From positions 1 to 7,830 of the forward strand of contig JANRET010000042.1 of the NCBI GenBank assembly GCA_030725885.1: 7,830 nucleotides of DNA, written 5' to 3'. The notes beneath the pieces are model-generated. The model saw only the letters and a program-made list of their open reading frames with translations. It did not search any database and was not told the origin of the DNA. A program made the translations under genes and the position numbers. Source of the DNA: Microbacteriaceae bacterium (lineage in GTDB: Bacteria > Actinomycetota > Actinomycetes > Actinomycetales > Microbacteriaceae). Shown here piece by piece: positions 1 through 6,282 of the stretch (the first letter of the stretch is position 1; each line of letters begins with the position of its first letter).

Positions 1-80
1 GACTCCTCCTCATCAAGGGCGCGGTTCCCGGTCCCGCCGGCCGCCTCGTCTTCGGTCGCAACGCAGTGAAGGGAGCCTAA
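1..80 (+). CDS. rplC: 50S ribosomal protein L3, C-terminal end (5' partial)
   Basis: Only the last 25 residues and a TAA stop (78-80) are in the window; the reading frame begins at base 3. The visible peptide runs from [11 protein letters not shown] to the terminal RNAVKGA, which is the typical C-terminus of bacterial L3. L3 is an early-assembling large-subunit protein that binds 23S rRNA and reaches toward the peptidyl-transferase centre. Its position directly before rplD is the standard S10-operon order. The end of the gene also carries the Shine-Dalgarno of rplD (GAAGGGAG, 68-75). The identification rests on the short conserved tail plus gene order. Confidence 0.93.
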   Translation, partial: LLLIKGAVPGPAGRLVFGRNAVKGA

Positions 81-85
81 AGACC

Positions 86-730
86 ATGTCACAGGTATCC
101 ATCGTTGACGCTGCCGGCAAGAAGACCGGCACAGTCGAGCTTCCCGGCTCGGTGTTTGATGTGGTGGCCAACGTGCCGCTCATCCACCAGGTCGTTGTTG
201 CCCAGCTCGCCGCTGCGCGTCAGGGCACGCACAAGACGAAGAACCGCGGAGAAGTTTCCGGTTCGGGACGCAAGCCGTTCAAGCAGAAGGGAACCGGTCG
301 CGCTCGTCAGGGTTCGATTCGTATGCCTCAGCACCGCGGTGGTGGAGTTGTCCACGGCCCGACACCCCGCGACTATTCGCAGCGCACTCCCAAGAAAATG
401 ATCCACCTCGCGTTGCTCGGTGCGATCTCGGACCGCGCCCGCGCCAACCGCGTTCACGTTGTGACGTCGTTCGTCCCCGGAGACGCGCCGTCGACCAAGA
501 CCGCGTCCAAACTTGTCGCAGACCTCACGACCGGACCCCGCGTCCTCGTTGTCGTGTTGCCGAACGACGTGGTGACCGAGAAGAGCGTCCGCAACATCAT
601 CGGCGTTCACACGATCACGGCGGGTCAGCTCAACGCTTATGACGTGTTGCACGCCGACGACATCATCTTCACGCAGGCCGCGTACGACACGTTCGTTGCC
701 GCCAAGACCACGAAAGAGGTGTCCGCATGA
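86..730 (+). CDS. rplD: 50S ribosomal protein L4
   Basis: The product is a 214-residue L4, a usual length for actinobacteria. It binds 23S rRNA, and its extended loop lines the narrow part of the peptide exit tunnel. That loop is visible at about residues 48-95, with the conserved [11 protein letters not shown] stretch (69-79) and [14 protein letters not shown] (85-98), followed by the globular part with [11 protein letters not shown] and the C-terminal half containing EKSVRN and DVLHADD. The ATG at 86 lies 10 nt after GAAGGGAG and 5 nt after the rplC stop. The TGA stop overlaps the rplW start as ATGA, suggesting coupled translation. In E. coli L4 also represses its own operon, but the leader where this would act lies outside this window. 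No missing segment was seen. Confidence 0.98.
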   Translation: MSQVSIVDAAGKKTGTVELPGSVFDVVANVPLIHQVVVAQLAAARQGTHKTKNRGEVSGSGRKPFKQKGTGRARQGSIRMPQHRGGGVVHGPTPRDYSQRTPKKMIHLALLGAISDRARANRVHVVTSFVPGDAPSTKTASKLVADLTTGPRVLVVVLPNDVVTEKSVRNIIGVHTITAGQLNAYDVLHADDIIFTQAAYDTFVAAKTTKEVSA

Positions 731-1038
731 GCATCCTCGCGAAAGCACACAACAAAGACCCGCGTGACATCATCGTCTCGCCGGTCGTGAGCGAGAAGTC
801 TTACGGGCTCATCGACGAAGGCAAGTACACCTTTGTTGTCGCTCCCGACTCGAACAAGACCGAGATCAAGCTCGCTATCGAGAAGATCTTCAACGTCAAG
901 GTCGCATCGGTCAACACTCTCAACCGGACGGGCAAGACTCGCCGGACGAAGTTCGGCATGGGCAAGCGCAAGGACACCAAGCGCGCCATTGTCACCCTCA
1001 AGTCAGGCACCATCGACATCTTTACGACTGTCGGATAG
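727..1038 (+). CDS. rplW: 50S ribosomal protein L23
   Basis: The product is a 103-residue L23, which sits at the exit of the peptide tunnel and forms the main docking site for trigger factor and the signal recognition particle. The family pattern is clear: [20 protein letters not shown] (11-30), the [12 protein letters not shown] helix (44-55), then the basic rRNA-binding hairpin [18 protein letters not shown] (70-87) and the terminal strand ending DIFTTVG. The start overlaps the rplD stop (ATGA, 727-730), and AAAGAGGTG (713-721) supplies a close Shine-Dalgarno. About nine residues precede the conserved DPRD block, which is within family variation. The stop is TAG. Confidence 0.98.
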   Translation: MSILAKAHNKDPRDIIVSPVVSEKSYGLIDEGKYTFVVAPDSNKTEIKLAIEKIFNVKVASVNTLNRTGKTRRTKFGMGKRKDTKRAIVTLKSGTIDIFTTVG

Positions 1039-1056
1039 GGATAAGGACGAGACAAC

Positions 1057-1893
1057 ATGGCTATTCGCAAATACAAGCCCACGACGCCCGGTCGCCGTGG
1101 ATCGTCCGTTTCGGACTTCGCTGAAATCACACGTTCGACCCCCGAGAAGTCGCTGCTGCAGCCGCTTCCCAAGACCGGTGGTCGTAACAACGCTGGTCGC
1201 ATCACGACCCGCCACATTGGTGGAGGGCACAAGCGCCAGTACCGCCTCATCGACTTCCGTCGTAACGACAAGGACGGCGTGAACGCCAAGGTCGCTCACA
1301 TTGAGTACGACCCGAACCGCACCGCCCGTATCGCTCTCCTTCACTTTGTGGATGGAACCAAGCGCTACATCCTCGCGCCGAACAAGCTCAGCCAGGGCGA
1401 CATCATCGAATCGGGTCCTTCGGCCGACATCAAGCCCGGCAACAACTTGCCACTTCGGAACATCCCGGTCGGAACCGTGATCCACGCGATCGAACTCCGT
1501 CCCGGTGGAGGCGCCAAGATGGCCCGTTCCGCGGGTGCCTCGGTGCGACTCGTCGCCAAGGATGGTCCCTACGCACAACTTCGTTTGCCGTCGGGTGAAA
1601 TCCGCAACGTCGATGCGCGCTGCCGCGCCACCGTCGGCGAGGTCGGAAACGCCGAACAGTCCAACATCAACTGGGGAAAGGCCGGCCGCATGCGCTGGAA
1701 GGGCGTTCGCCCGACCGTTCGCGGTGTTGCGATGAACCCGGTCGACCACCCGCACGGTGGTGGTGAAGGTAAGACTTCCGGTGGTCGTCACCCGGTCAGC
1801 CCGTGGGGTCAGGCCGAAGGACGCACGCGTCGTCCGAAGAAGGAAAGCAACAAGCTCATTGTCCGTCGCCGCACTGTCGGTAAGAAGCGTTAG
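1057..1893 (+). CDS. rplB: 50S ribosomal protein L2
   Basis: The product is a 278-residue L2 of full length. L2 is a primary 23S rRNA binder needed for subunit association and close to the peptidyl-transferase centre. Visible landmarks are the N-terminal [13 protein letters not shown], the OB-fold region with [16 protein letters not shown] and [12 protein letters not shown], the SH3-like part with [14 protein letters not shown], and the C-terminal [17 protein letters not shown] block. The conserved His-containing HPHGGG motif begins at residue 231. AAGGA (1043-1047) lies 9 nt before the ATG, after an 18-nt gap from rplW. The gene ends in two in-frame TAG codons (1891-1896). No unusual insertions or losses were seen. 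Confidence 0.99.
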   Translation: MAIRKYKPTTPGRRGSSVSDFAEITRSTPEKSLLQPLPKTGGRNNAGRITTRHIGGGHKRQYRLIDFRRNDKDGVNAKVAHIEYDPNRTARIALLHFVDGTKRYILAPNKLSQGDIIESGPSADIKPGNNLPLRNIPVGTVIHAIELRPGGGAKMARSAGASVRLVAKDGPYAQLRLPSGEIRNVDARCRATVGEVGNAEQSNINWGKAGRMRWKGVRPTVRGVAMNPVDHPHGGGEGKTSGGRHPVSPWGQAEGRTRRPKKESNKLIVRRRTVGKKR

Positions 1894-1899
1894 TAGGAG
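1891..1899 (+). promoter_or_regulatory. Tandem TAG stops of rplB fused to the rpsS Shine-Dalgarno
   Basis: rplB ends TAG-TAG in frame. The second TAG is the beginning of TAGGAG (1894-1899), the Shine-Dalgarno of rpsS, 6 nt before its ATG at 1906. A ribosome finishing rplB therefore stops on top of the rpsS initiation site, which fits coupling or reinitiation. The sequence is direct observation; the functional reading is inference. Confidence 0.7.
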
Positions 1900-1905
1900 C
1901 CCGGA

Positions 1906-2187
1906 ATGCCTCGTAGTCTCAAGAAGGGTCCCTTCATCGACGACCACCTTTTCCGAAAGGTGGCTGCTCAGAATGCAGCGGGAACCAAAAACGTTATCCG
2001 CACGTGGTCGCGTCGATCGATGATTGTCCCCGCCATGCTCGGTCACACGATCGCCGTCCACGACGGTCGCAAGCACGTTCCGGTGTTCGTCACCGAAACG
2101 ATGGTTGGCCACAAGCTCGGCGAGTTCGCCCCCACCCGTACCTTCCGTTCGCATGTGAAGGATGACAAGAAGGGACGTCGCCGCTAA
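1906..2187 (+). CDS. rpsS: 30S ribosomal protein S19
   Basis: The product is a 93-residue S19, the standard length. It binds 16S rRNA in the head of the small subunit together with S13 and contacts 23S rRNA in an intersubunit bridge. Recognised blocks are [15 protein letters not shown] at the N-terminus, the [20 protein letters not shown] core (33-52), and the C-terminal signature [18 protein letters not shown] (66-83) with a basic KKGRRR tail. The start is preceded by TAGGAG. The TAA stop lies in the loop of a perfect 7-bp hairpin (listed separately). The order rplB-rpsS-rplV is the classic one. Confidence 0.99.
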   Translation: MPRSLKKGPFIDDHLFRKVAAQNAAGTKNVIRTWSRRSMIVPAMLGHTIAVHDGRKHVPVFVTETMVGHKLGEFAPTRTFRSHVKDDKKGRRR

Positions 2188-2194
2188 GCGGCGA
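2178..2194 (+). promoter_or_regulatory. Perfect hairpin with the rpsS stop codon in its loop
   Basis: TCGCCGC (2178-2184) and GCGGCGA (2188-2194) are exact reverse complements, a 7-bp stem closing a 3-nt loop that is exactly the TAA stop of rpsS. The 3' arm runs into AAGG (2194-2197), the likely Shine-Dalgarno of rplV, 8 nt before its ATG. No T-run follows, so it is not a standard intrinsic terminator. It may mask the rplV ribosome site until a terminating rpsS ribosome opens it; that role is inference. Confidence 0.55.
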
Positions 2195-2205
2195 AGGTAC
2201 AGATC

Positions 2206-2676
2206 ATGGTTGAATCCATCGCCAAACTCAAGAACATCCGCGTCACGCCGCAGAAAGCGCGTCGTGTTATCGACATGGTTCGCGGCAAGCGGGTCGAAGA
2301 AGCGCTCGCAATCCTCAAGTTTGCCCCGCAGGGTGCCTCGGAGCCCGTGTTCAAGCTGGTCGCCTCGGCCGTTGCGAACGCACGTGTCACCGCGGACAAG
2401 ACGAACGAATTTGTCAACGAGGCCGACCTCGTCATCGATCGCATTTTCGTTGATGAAGGCCCGACGATGAAGCGTTTCCAGCCTCGTGCTCAGGGTCGTG
2501 CATTCCAGATCCTCAAGCGCACGAGCCACATCACCGTTGTATTGAGCACTCCCGAGGCCAAGGTCTCAACTGCTCCGGCACCGAAAGCAGCCCCCGCGGC
2601 TGCCGAAAAAGCTCCGGCACCGAAAGCAGCCCCCAAGGCTGCCGCGAAGGCCCCGACCGCGAAGGCAGGCAAGTAG
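2206..2676 (+). CDS. rplV: 50S ribosomal protein L22 with Ala/Lys/Pro tail
   Basis: The product is a 156-residue L22. Its beta-hairpin reaches the exit-tunnel wall near the macrolide site, and its globular part sits on the outer surface near the tunnel exit. The core (residues 1-118) is typical: [19 protein letters not shown] (10-28), [21 protein letters not shown] (39-59), and the loop [22 protein letters not shown] from about residue 90. Beyond it is a low-complexity tail of about 38 residues rich in Ala, Lys and Pro. It is built from two 13-residue repeats ([26 protein letters not shown]) plus a remnant APTAKAGK. The E. coli protein is about 110 residues and has no such tail. The tail is probably disordered and rRNA-binding or surface-exposed (inference). 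The stop is 2 nt before rpsC. Confidence 0.98.
   Translation: MVESIAKLKNIRVTPQKARRVIDMVRGKRVEEALAILKFAPQGASEPVFKLVASAVANARVTADKTNEFVNEADLVIDRIFVDEGPTMKRFQPRAQGRAFQILKRTSHITVVLSTPEAKVSTAPAPKAAPAAAEKAPAPKAAPKAAAKAPTAKAGK
2572..2649 (+). repeat. Tandem 39-nt duplication in the rplV tail
   Basis: Two adjoining 39-nt units (2572-2610 and 2611-2649) encode 13 residues each. The first 24 nt of each unit (2572-2595 and 2611-2634) are identical at every base, including synonymous positions; the last 15 nt differ in places (AAAEK versus KAAAK). A partial third unit encoding APTAKAGK follows (2650-2673). The base-level identity points to recent duplication rather than selection for composition alone. 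Confidence 0.85.
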
Positions 2677-2678
2677 AG

Positions 2679-3455
2679 ATGGGTCAGAAAGTACACCCCT
2701 ACGGATTCCGCCTCGGAATCACGACGGACCACCGTTCGCAGTGGTTCTCGGACTCGACCAAGGTCGGCGAACGGTACTCGGACTATGTGGCCGAAGACAT
2801 CAAGATTCGTCGCTTCCTCCAGGACAAGCTCGATCGCGCCGGTGTTTCGCACATGGTGATTCGTCGTACGCGTGACCGCGTGACCGTTGACGTCCACGTT
2901 GCGCGCCCCGGTGTCGCCATCGGTCGCCAGGGAACGGGACTCGACCGTCTGCGTGAAGAAGCGTTCGCTCTGGTGGGCAAGCTCGTCATCATCAACATCG
3001 TTGAGGCGCTGAACCCCGAAGCCGACGCTCAACTCGTCGCCCAGGGCATCGCCGAACAACTCTCCGCTCGTGTGGCGTTCCGTCGCGCTATGCGCAAGGG
3101 ACTCCAGGGTGCTCAGCGCGCCGGAGCCAAGGGTGTTCGAATCCAGGTGTCCGGCCGTCTCGGTGGCGCCGAAATGTCGCGTTCCGAGTTCTACCGCGAA
3201 GGACGCGTTCCTCTGCACACCCTCCGTGCCAACATCGACTACGGCTTCTACGAGGCGCGCACGACGTTCGGCCGAATTGGCGTGAAGGTCTGGATTTACA
3301 AGGGTGATATCACCGATAAGGATCTCGCTCGCGAGCAGGCTGCGCAAAAAGCAGCCCGTGGCGGTCGCGATGGAAATCGTGGCGGTCCTCGTCGCGGTGC
3401 TGGCGCACCGCGTGGTACCGAGGCTCCGGCCGCTACCGCAGGAACAGAGGCGTAA
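2679..3455 (+). CDS. rpsC: 30S ribosomal protein S3
   Basis: The product is a 258-residue S3, located in the 30S head and forming part of the mRNA entry tunnel with S4 and S5. The N-terminal [25 protein letters not shown] is canonical. A type 2 KH domain spans about residues 40-115 with the GxxG loop GRQG (82-85). The C-terminal domain has [10 protein letters not shown], whose R135, R136 and R139 match the arginine/lysine residues tied to ribosomal mRNA unwinding in E. coli, and the near-invariant [21 protein letters not shown] Gly/Arg-rich, probably disordered tail starts near residue 225. The KH domain is unusually divergent: Gln replaces the usual Arg/Lys of GRRG, and EALNPE replaces EVKNPE. 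The start is 2 nt after rplV, with only a modest Shine-Dalgarno (AAGGCAGG, 2662-2669). Confidence 0.98.
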   Translation: MGQKVHPYGFRLGITTDHRSQWFSDSTKVGERYSDYVAEDIKIRRFLQDKLDRAGVSHMVIRRTRDRVTVDVHVARPGVAIGRQGTGLDRLREEAFALVGKLVIINIVEALNPEADAQLVAQGIAEQLSARVAFRRAMRKGLQGAQRAGAKGVRIQVSGRLGGAEMSRSEFYREGRVPLHTLRANIDYGFYEARTTFGRIGVKVWIYKGDITDKDLAREQAAQKAARGGRDGNRGGPRRGAGAPRGTEAPAATAGTEA

Positions 3456-3458
3456 ACC

Positions 3459-3878
3459 ATGCTTATTCCCCGTAAAGTCAAACACCGCAAGCAGCACCAC
3501 CCGAAGCGTACGGGTGCGGCGACCGGTGGAACCAAGGTCTCGTTCGGTGAGTTCGGTATCCAGGCAATCACGCCCGCGTATGTGACGAACCGCCAGATCG
3601 AGTCGGCGCGTATCGCGATGACCCGTCACATCAAGCGTGGGGGAAAGGTGTGGATTAACATCTACCCCGACCGTCCCTTGACCAAGAAGCCGGCCGAAAC
3701 CCGAATGGGTTCCGGTAAAGGTTCGCCGGAGTGGTGGGTCGCGAACGTCAAGCCGGGCCGCGTCCTCTTCGAGGTCGCCGGAGTTTCCGAGGAACTCGCT
3801 CGTGAAGCTATGACTCGCGCCATCCACAAGTTGCCGCTCAAGGCGCGCATCATCAAGCGTGAAGAGGGAGACGCATAA
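3459..3878 (+). CDS. rplP: 50S ribosomal protein L16
   Basis: The product is a 139-residue L16, the standard length. L16 contacts 23S rRNA near the A-site tRNA elbow and is needed for late 50S maturation. The start [17 protein letters not shown] is textbook, followed by [14 protein letters not shown], the [24 protein letters not shown] block and the loop [19 protein letters not shown]82 in this loop is equivalent to the arginine hydroxylated in E. coli L16; nothing here shows whether it is modified. AGAGG (3446-3450) precedes the ATG by 8 nt, 3 nt after rpsC. The TAA shares its last base with the rpmC ATG (TAATG). Confidence 0.99.
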   Translation: MLIPRKVKHRKQHHPKRTGAATGGTKVSFGEFGIQAITPAYVTNRQIESARIAMTRHIKRGGKVWINIYPDRPLTKKPAETRMGSGKGSPEWWVANVKPGRVLFEVAGVSEELAREAMTRAIHKLPLKARIIKREEGDA

Positions 3879-4207
3879 TGTCTGTCGGAACAAAAACCCT
3901 GAAGCCCGCCGACCTCGACACCTTCGAGGACGAGCACCTGATTTCCGAGTTGAAGAAGGCGAAGGAAGAACTCTTCAACCTTCGTTTCCAGTCGGCGACC
4001 GGTCAGCTCGAGAGCCACGGACGAGTCCGCGCCGTCAAGCGCGACATTGCCCGCATCTACACCATCATTCGCGAACGCGAATTGGGATTCCGGACTGTCA
4101 AAGCCCCCGTCGTCAAGCCGACCACGGCGGCACCGAAGGCCAAGAAGGCCGTAGAGACCGATAAAGCCGCGGAGCCCAAGGCCGAAACCACTGAGGAGAC
4201 CAAGTAA
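3878..4207 (+). CDS. rpmC: 50S ribosomal protein L29 with long C-terminal tail
   Basis: The product is 109 residues, against about 63-80 in most bacteria. L29 sits beside L23 at the tunnel exit. The core helical hairpin is clear at about residues 10-70: [20 protein letters not shown], then [29 protein letters not shown]. The remaining 39 or so residues are rich in Lys, Ala, Thr, Pro and Glu, ending KAETTEETK, and are probably disordered. I recall similar tails in Microbacteriaceae L29, so this looks like a lineage trait rather than a fusion. The start overlaps the rplP stop (TAATG), with GAGGGAG (3864-3870) upstream, and the stop overlaps the rpsQ start in the same way. Confidence 0.98.
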   Translation: MSVGTKTLKPADLDTFEDEHLISELKKAKEELFNLRFQSATGQLESHGRVRAVKRDIARIYTIIRERELGFRTVKAPVVKPTTAAPKAKKAVETDKAAEPKAETTEETK

Positions 4208-4491
4208 TGGCTACCGAGAAGAACGCCGCACCCGCAGAGGCGCGTCCGTACCGCAAGGTCCGCCGAGGGCTCGTCGTGAGCGACAAGATGGACAAGACCA
4301 TCACGGTCAAGATCGAGTCGCGCATCAAGCACCCGCTCTACGGCAAGGTAATGAGCCGTTCGTCCAAGGTCAAAGCACACGATGAGAACAACACCGCCGG
4401 TATCGGTGACTTCGTTGTGATTGCCGAAACCCGTCCGCTGTCCGCAACCAAGAACTGGCGTCTCGTCGAGATCGTGGAGAAGGCGAAGTAA
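4207..4491 (+). CDS. rpsQ: 30S ribosomal protein S17
   Basis: The product is a 94-residue S17, an OB-fold primary 16S rRNA binder in the lower body of the 30S. An Ala/Glu-rich extension of about 14 residues precedes the fold, whose landmarks are [19 protein letters not shown] (19-37), the [20 protein letters not shown] loop (41-60) and the signature [19 protein letters not shown] (67-85). GAGGAG (4193-4198) lies 8 nt before the ATG, which overlaps the rpmC stop (TAATG). It is the last gene of the S10 group; the spc group begins 26 nt later. The TAA stop lies in a hairpin loop (listed separately). Confidence 0.99.
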   Translation: MATEKNAAPAEARPYRKVRRGLVVSDKMDKTITVKIESRIKHPLYGKVMSRSSKVKAHDENNTAGIGDFVVIAETRPLSATKNWRLVEIVEKAK

Positions 4492-4498
4492 TTCGCCT
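4481..4498 (+). promoter_or_regulatory. Perfect hairpin with the rpsQ stop codon in a GUAA tetraloop
   Basis: AGGCGAA (4481-4487) and TTCGCCT (4492-4498) are exact reverse complements. They form a 7-bp stem closed by the tetraloop GTAA, which as RNA is GUAA, a member of the stable GNRA class. The loop contains the whole TAA stop of rpsQ. The site marks the S10/spc operon junction. The bases after it (TCGTAC) are not a T-run, so a classic intrinsic terminator is unlikely. A processing or mRNA-stability site, or a translation-coupling element, is possible (inference). Confidence 0.55.
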
Positions 4499-4517
4499 CT
4501 CGTACTAGGAGAACAAC

Positions 4518-4865
4518 ATGCTTCAACAGGAATCCCGACTCAAGGTCGCGGACAACACCGGCGCCAAGATGCTGCTCACGATTCGCGTGCTCGGCGGCTC
4601 AACCCGCCGTTACGCGGGTATTGGTGACATCATCGTCGCGACCGTCAAGGATGCAATCCCTGGCGGAAACGTCAAAAAGGGTGAGGTCGTCAAGGCAACC
4701 CGCCGTTCAGACGGTTCCTACATCAAGTTCGACGAGAACGCCGCGGTTCTCATCAAAAACAAAGAAGGTGAGCCGCGCGGAACCCGCATCTTCGGCCCCG
4801 TTGGTCGTGAACTTCGTGAAAAGAAGTTCATGAAGATCGTGTCGTTGGCACCGGAGGTGATTTAG
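4518..4865 (+). CDS. rplN: 50S ribosomal protein L14 with apparent internal deletion
   Basis: L14 binds 23S rRNA near L19 at the subunit interface, contacts 16S rRNA, and is the landing site of the silencing factor RsfS. The start [17 protein letters not shown], the core [21 protein letters not shown] and the end [19 protein letters not shown] are classic. The product is 115 residues, whereas about 122 is normal. The shortage is internal: after GEVVKA (55-60) the protein goes straight to [12 protein letters not shown]14 proteins normally have a strand like VVVRTKKG (E. coli residues 61-68) between these blocks. About eight residues are thus absent at the 4697/4698 junction without loss of frame, partly offset by one extra residue near NKEGEP. 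TAGGAG (4506-4511) supports the start. The identity is certain; whether the gap is biological or an assembly fault is open. Confidence 0.97.
   Translation: MLQQESRLKVADNTGAKMLLTIRVLGGSTRRYAGIGDIIVATVKDAIPGGNVKKGEVVKATRRSDGSYIKFDENAAVLIKNKEGEPRGTRIFGPVGRELREKKFMKIVSLAPEVI
4853..4860 (+). promoter_or_regulatory. Full-consensus Shine-Dalgarno of rplX
   Basis: GGAGGTGA is complementary over 8 nt to the usual 3' end of bacterial 16S rRNA and lies 9 nt before the rplX ATG. It is embedded in the rplN codons for the conserved PEVI tail, so the same bases encode the L14 C-terminus and the L24 ribosome site. Confidence 0.85.
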
Positions 4866-4869
4866 TCTC

Positions 4870-5217
4870 ATGCAGAACATCAAAAAGGGTGACACCGTGG
4901 TTGTCATCAGCGGAAAACGCGAATACAAGGGCAAGACCGGTGAGGTTCTCGAGGTGTTGGTGGAAACCGACAAACTCCTCGTCAAGGGCATCAACATGGT
5001 GACCAAACACGTCAAGACCGGCGAAACGAACCGCGGGACCAAGACCGGTGGCATCGAAACGATGGAATCGCCGATTCACGTGTCCAACGTCGCGCTCATC
5101 GACCCCAAGACCAAGAAGCCGACCCGCGTCGGTTTCCGCATCGAAACCGTCCAGAAGAACGGCAAGGACAAGATTGTCCGTGTCCGCTTCGCCAAGAAGT
5201 CAGGTGAAAAAATCTAA
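4870..5217 (+). CDS. rplX: 50S ribosomal protein L24
   Basis: The product is a 115-residue L24, an early 50S assembly initiator located near the tunnel exit. The N-terminal KOW motif is seen at about residues 4-32 ([22 protein letters not shown]); the loop in it is about two residues longer than in Bacillus L24 (REY in place of a single residue). It is followed by [10 protein letters not shown] (40-49), the Gly/Thr-rich [24 protein letters not shown] and the C-terminal TRVGFRIE...[11 protein letters not shown]. It starts 4 nt after rplN behind a full-consensus Shine-Dalgarno. Its TAA overlaps the rplE ATG (TAATG). Confidence 0.99.
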   Translation: MQNIKKGDTVVVISGKREYKGKTGEVLEVLVETDKLLVKGINMVTKHVKTGETNRGTKTGGIETMESPIHVSNVALIDPKTKKPTRVGFRIETVQKNGKDKIVRVRFAKKSGEKI

Positions 5218-5807
5218 TGACCGATACTGCCGCAGCGGCTGGCAAAATCCAGCCCCGCCTCAAGGCCAAGTACCGTTCCGACATCGTGGGTACGCTGACC
5301 GCCGAGTTCGGTTACTCGAACCCGCACCAGATCCCCAAGTTGGTCAAGGTCGTCGTCAACACCGGTGTCGGTGAAGCAGCCCGTGACTCGAAAGTCATCG
5401 ACGGTGCTGTTCGCGACCTCACTCAGATCACGGGTCAGAAGCCTGTCGTGACGAAGGCGCGTAAATCAATCGCTCAGTTCAAACTGCGCGAGGGAATGCC
5501 GATCGGCGCCCACGTCACGCTTCGTGGCGACCGCGCCTGGGAATTCGTCGACCGTCTCGTGTCGCTCGCACTTCCACGTATCCGTGACTTCCGGGGCCTC
5601 TCGCCCCGTCAGTTCGACGGAAACGGAAACTACACCTTCGGTTTGCAAGAACAGTCGGTGTTCCACGAGATTGACCAAGACAAGATTGACCGCGTCCGCG
5701 GTTTCGACATCACCGTCGTGACCACGGCCAAGACTGACGCTGAAGGTCGCGCTCTGCTCCGTGAGCTGGGCTTCCCCTTCATCGCCGCGGCACCCGCCGC
5801 CGAGTAA
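5217..5807 (+). CDS. rplE: 50S ribosomal protein L5
   Basis: The product is a 196-residue L5, part of the 5S rRNA-L5-L18 particle in the central protuberance. It contacts P-site tRNA and S13. A short Ala-rich leader (2-9) precedes the canonical [11 protein letters not shown] (13-23). Then follow [16 protein letters not shown] (39-54), [34 protein letters not shown] (71-104), [11 protein letters not shown] (119-129), [16 protein letters not shown] (137-152) and the tail ELGFPF. All main blocks are present. The start overlaps the rplX stop (TAATG), and AGGTGA (5202-5207) is 9 nt upstream. In many actinobacteria rpsN follows rplE; here a 70-nt gap and then rpsH follow. Confidence 0.99.
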   Translation: MTDTAAAAGKIQPRLKAKYRSDIVGTLTAEFGYSNPHQIPKLVKVVVNTGVGEAARDSKVIDGAVRDLTQITGQKPVVTKARKSIAQFKLREGMPIGAHVTLRGDRAWEFVDRLVSLALPRIRDFRGLSPRQFDGNGNYTFGLQEQSVFHEIDQDKIDRVRGFDITVVTTAKTDAEGRALLRELGFPFIAAAPAAE

Positions 5808-5877
5808 ACCACCCACTGACAAGGTCGGCGTCTGCGTAACAGTCGTCGAAACCAGACAGAGAACAGGAAAAACAACA
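5808..5877 (+). other. 70-nt noncoding gap where rpsN would normally lie
   Basis: This is the longest intergenic stretch in the window. It shows no CxxC-rich or other S14-like coding sequence, and at 70 nt it cannot hold the roughly 61-codon zinc-type S14. It ends with AGGA (5865-5868), the Shine-Dalgarno of rpsH. A weak promoter-like pair (CTGACA 5816-5821, TAACAG 5837-5842, 15-nt spacing) and a 5-bp inverted repeat (GTCTG 5830-5834, CAGAC 5853-5857) are present, but neither is convincing. Confidence 0.6.
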
Positions 5878-6276
5878 ATGACAATGACAGATCCGGTCGC
5901 AGACTTGCTGACCCGTCTGCGCAACGCGTCGAGTGCAAACCACGACGCCGTCACGTTGCCATCGAGCACGATCAAGGCGGGAATCGCCGAGATCCTCAAG
6001 CGCGAAGGCTACGTTTCGGACTGGAAGGTTGAACCCGCCCGCGTTGGCAAGAGCCTGACCATCACGCTGAAGTACGGCCACGAACGCCGCGCGGCCCTTT
6101 CGGGCCTCAAGCGCGTTTCCAAGCCCGGGCTTCGCGTCTACGCAAAGTCGACCGAGATCCCCACGGTTCTCGGCGGGCTGGGTGTTGCCATTCTGTCCAC
6201 CTCGTCGGGGCTCCTCACGGACCGCGAAGCTCAGAAGAAGGGTGTGGGTGGGGAAGTCCTCGCCTACATTTGGTAG
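5878..6276 (+). CDS. rpsH: 30S ribosomal protein S8
   Basis: The product is a 132-residue S8, a primary binder of the central domain of 16S rRNA. The N-terminus [23 protein letters not shown] is typical. The end has the family signature, with [37 protein letters not shown] followed by [11 protein letters not shown], the usual final residues. The ATG at 5878 is chosen because AGGA (5865-5868) lies 9 nt before it. The second ATG at 5884 would be 15 nt away, and an upstream in-frame ATG at 5761 lies inside rplE and would add 39 unrelated residues. In E. coli S8 represses the spc operon by binding its mRNA; no such site was recognised here. Confidence 0.98.
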   Translation: MTMTDPVADLLTRLRNASSANHDAVTLPSSTIKAGIAEILKREGYVSDWKVEPARVGKSLTITLKYGHERRAALSGLKRVSKPGLRVYAKSTEIPTVLGGLGVAILSTSSGLLTDREAQKKGVGGEVLAYIW

Positions 6277-6282
6277 CCGCTC

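Noticed and set aside
1003..2529. Long minus-strand open frame of about 508 codons antisense to rplB, rpsS and rplV
   Set aside because: It is a by-product of high G/C at third codon positions in the + strand genes. The translation shows no recognisable domain, is Arg/Asp/Thr-heavy, and lies fully opposite certain ribosomal genes.
2490..3893. Long minus-strand open frame of about 467 codons antisense to rpsC and rplP
   Set aside because: Same explanation: a codon-bias shadow of rplV, rpsC and rplP with no family resemblance.
4492..4517. Intrinsic terminator or spc-operon promoter between rpsQ and rplN
   Set aside because: The hairpin there has no T-run after it. TACTAG (4503-4508) could be read as a -10, but no -35 stands at a proper distance.
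4915..4940. About two extra residues in the KOW loop of L24 (KREYKGK)
   Set aside because: This loop varies in length across L24 proteins, and actinobacterial members often have longer ones.
5830..5857. Inverted repeat GTCTG/CAGAC in the rplE-rpsH gap
   Set aside because: Five base pairs with an 18-nt loop is within chance expectation.
5761..5877. Upstream in-frame ATG that would add 39 residues to S8
   Set aside because: The start lies inside rplE, the added residues do not resemble S8, and ATG 5878 has a Shine-Dalgarno and gives the standard 132-residue S8.
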